This document shows, in pieces, positions 63,400-64,000 of a stretch of DNA of 64,000 bases. The position numbers and the translations under genes were made by a program. The notes under the pieces were generated by a model, which was given only the letters and a program-made list of their open reading frames with translations, did no database searches and had not been told where the DNA came from. Each line of letters opens with the position of its first letter. Position 1 is the first letter of the stretch. The stretch comes from Edwardsiella anguillarum (GTDB lineage Bacteria > Pseudomonadota > Gammaproteobacteria > Enterobacterales > Enterobacteriaceae). The stretch lies in NCBI RefSeq assembly GCF_008801815.1, contig NZ_VZOX01000014.1; one strand, given 5' to 3'.

Positions 63400-63543
63400 G
63401 GCTGAGGGGCGTTGTGGAGGATGGGGCGCCATTCGTATCCGGTCGGTAAGGGGGCGGCGGCGATGGCGGCATGGGGCTTGCGAATGCGATCCGATCTCAA
63501 CTACAATGATGCTGTTATAACATAACATATTCCAGGAGCCGAA
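63400..63543. other. Intergenic, promoter side of rpmJ2
   Basis: No gene. It includes the Zur-box-like palindrome and an AGGAG at 63533-63537 before the small frame at 63544. Confidence 0.4.
63513..63527 (+). promoter_or_regulatory. Zur-box-like operator
   Basis: TGTTATAACATAACA is a perfect 6-3-6 palindrome fitting the Zur core TGTTATANTATAACA. It lies just upstream of the rpmJ2 unit. Zinc-free ribosomal protein paralogues are classic Zur targets. Confidence 0.75.
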
Positions 63544-63648
63544 ATGAAAACACCTATTTACCTGGCGTGTCGCCGGATGACGGCGGCGGATGTACGCCCT
63601 CTGCGGGGCATTTGCGCTGTCGCGTTGGACGGGGGAGCGAGCCGATGA
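63544..63648 (+). CDS. Small 34-codon frame upstream of and overlapping rpmJ2
   Basis: It reads MKTPIYLACRRMTAADVR and ends at a TGA that overlaps the rpmJ2 start (ATGA). It has a good AGGAG ribosome site, so it may be translated and coupled to rpmJ2. I do not recognise it. The usual partner here is rpmE2 (L31 type B), but I see no convincing L31 sequence. It could be a leader peptide or a heavily eroded gene. Confidence 0.4.
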   Translation: MKTPIYLACRRMTAADVRPLRGICAVALDGGASR

Positions 63649-63770
63649 AGATCCTCTCTTCCCTAAAAACGGCCAAGCGCCGCCACCCCGACTGCCGTAT
63701 CGTACGCCGCCGCGGCAAGCTGTATGTCATCTGCAAAAGCGATCCCCGCTTTAAGGCGCGCCAGCGCTGA
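63645..63770 (+). CDS. rpmJ2: Ribosomal protein L36 paralogue, zinc-independent (type B)
   Basis: 41 residues: MKILSSLKTAKRRHPDCRIV then RRRGKLYVICKSDPRFKARQR. It matches E. coli YkgO, which lacks the four-cysteine zinc ribbon and replaces L36 when zinc is scarce. It is about 5 residues shorter than YkgO at the C-terminus. The start is fixed by homology; longer upstream frames are not used. A Zur-box-like site lies 118 nt upstream. Confidence 0.92.
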   Translation: MKILSSLKTAKRRHPDCRIVRRRGKLYVICKSDPRFKARQR

Positions 63771-63821
63771 CGGGGCGCGTTGGCGCGATCTTACGCGGTG
63801 ATCCGCCCCCGGGAACGCGCG

Positions 63822-63851
63822 ATGCCCCGCTCCGGCGGGGCATTATTTATT
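63822..63851 (+). terminator. Intrinsic terminator after rpmJ2
   Basis: Perfect 9-bp stem ATGCCCCGC / GCGGGGCAT with loop TCCG, followed by TATTTATT. It lies 51 nt past the rpmJ2 stop. Confidence 0.85.
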
Positions 63852-63873
63852 GCAGAGGAGACGGCTTACTTAA

Positions 63874-64000
63874 GGAAGGTGCGAATAAGCGGGGAAATTC
63901 TTCTCGGCTGACTCAGTCATTTCATTTCTTCATGTTTGAGCCGATTTTTTCTCCCGTAAATGCCTTGAATCAGCCTATTTAGACCGTTTCTTCGCCATTT
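63874..64000. mobile_element. IS5 element, one end (runs off the window)
   Basis: Begins GGAAGGTGCGAATAAG, the 16-bp terminal repeat of IS5, and continues with sequence I recognise as the non-coding end of IS5 (for example GGCTGACTCAGTCATTTCAT). The four bases before it, TTAA, fit the YTAR target site of IS5. The transposase gene would lie beyond the right edge, read towards the window. No mismatch to remembered E. coli IS5 is evident, suggesting recent arrival. Confidence 0.92.

Overview
This window looks like chromosome from a GC-rich member of the Enterobacterales. My best guess is Edwardsiella or a close relative, but that is inference. The cobalamin, acetoacetate and deoxyribose genes are close in order and sequence to those I know from Salmonella and E. 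coli. Most of the DNA is GC-rich. One AT-rich island (about 13.4-19.7 kb) differs clearly from the rest.

Layout: (1) 1-1005, the 5' part of a type I restriction-modification methyltransferase gene. (2) 1421-8781, the acetoacetate locus atoDAEB with the atoSC two-component system, including a sigma-54 promoter and an upstream palindrome. (3) 9113-12520, a LysR regulator divergent from a purine nucleoside phosphorylase and a NupC-type nucleoside transporter. (4) 12630-19730, decayed insertion-sequence pieces and a large DUF4011-helicase-Vsr-type nuclease gene, a probable anti-phage gene, split in two reading frames at a run of eight G. (5) 19761-33953, anaerobic cobalamin synthesis: pduX, a B12 riboswitch, cbiABCDETFGHJKLP and cobU. 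The cobalt transporter genes cbiMNQO have been deleted, leaving recognisable ends of cbiM and cbiO, and a short scrap of cobT lies after cobU. (6) 33962-35445, a g-type lysozyme inhibitor and a TupA-like ATP-grasp protein. (7) 35782-44451, a dicarboxylate transporter, a PrpR-like sigma-54 activator and a five-gene catabolic operon (class III CoA transferase, HMG-CoA-lyase-like lyase, aconitase-family large and small subunits, PrpF-like isomerase). Near-consensus sigma-54 promoters stand before both the transporter and the operon. (8) 44726-49837, a small secreted protein and the deoQ/deoKPX deoxyribose locus. (9) 49925-63150, a vibrioferrin-type siderophore locus: SbnG-like citrate synthase, pvsABCDE, a binding protein, a TonB receptor, and an upstream ABC permease and ATPase, with Fur-box-like sequences. 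(10) 63232-64000, a 7-bp tandem array, a Zur-box-like site, a zinc-independent L36 paralogue (rpmJ2/ykgO), and one end of an IS5 element running off the window.

How the parts work together: the cbi genes build adenosylcobyrinate-type corrin intermediates under riboswitch control, while pduX and cobU supply steps of the aminopropanol and nucleotide-loop branch. With the local cobalt importer gone and cobS/cobT missing here, the pathway must rely on genes elsewhere or be partly broken. The PrpR-like cluster reads as a self-contained route from a C5-branched dicarboxylate (citraconate, mesaconate or itaconate is my inference) through citramalyl-CoA to acetyl-CoA and pyruvate. The siderophore locus carries its own citrate source, synthesis, export and uptake.

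The items most worth a second look are the sigma-54-controlled C5-dicarboxylate operon, the G8-interrupted defence gene, the fossil cbiMNQO and cobT, and the in-phase heptamer array beside the siderophore promoter.
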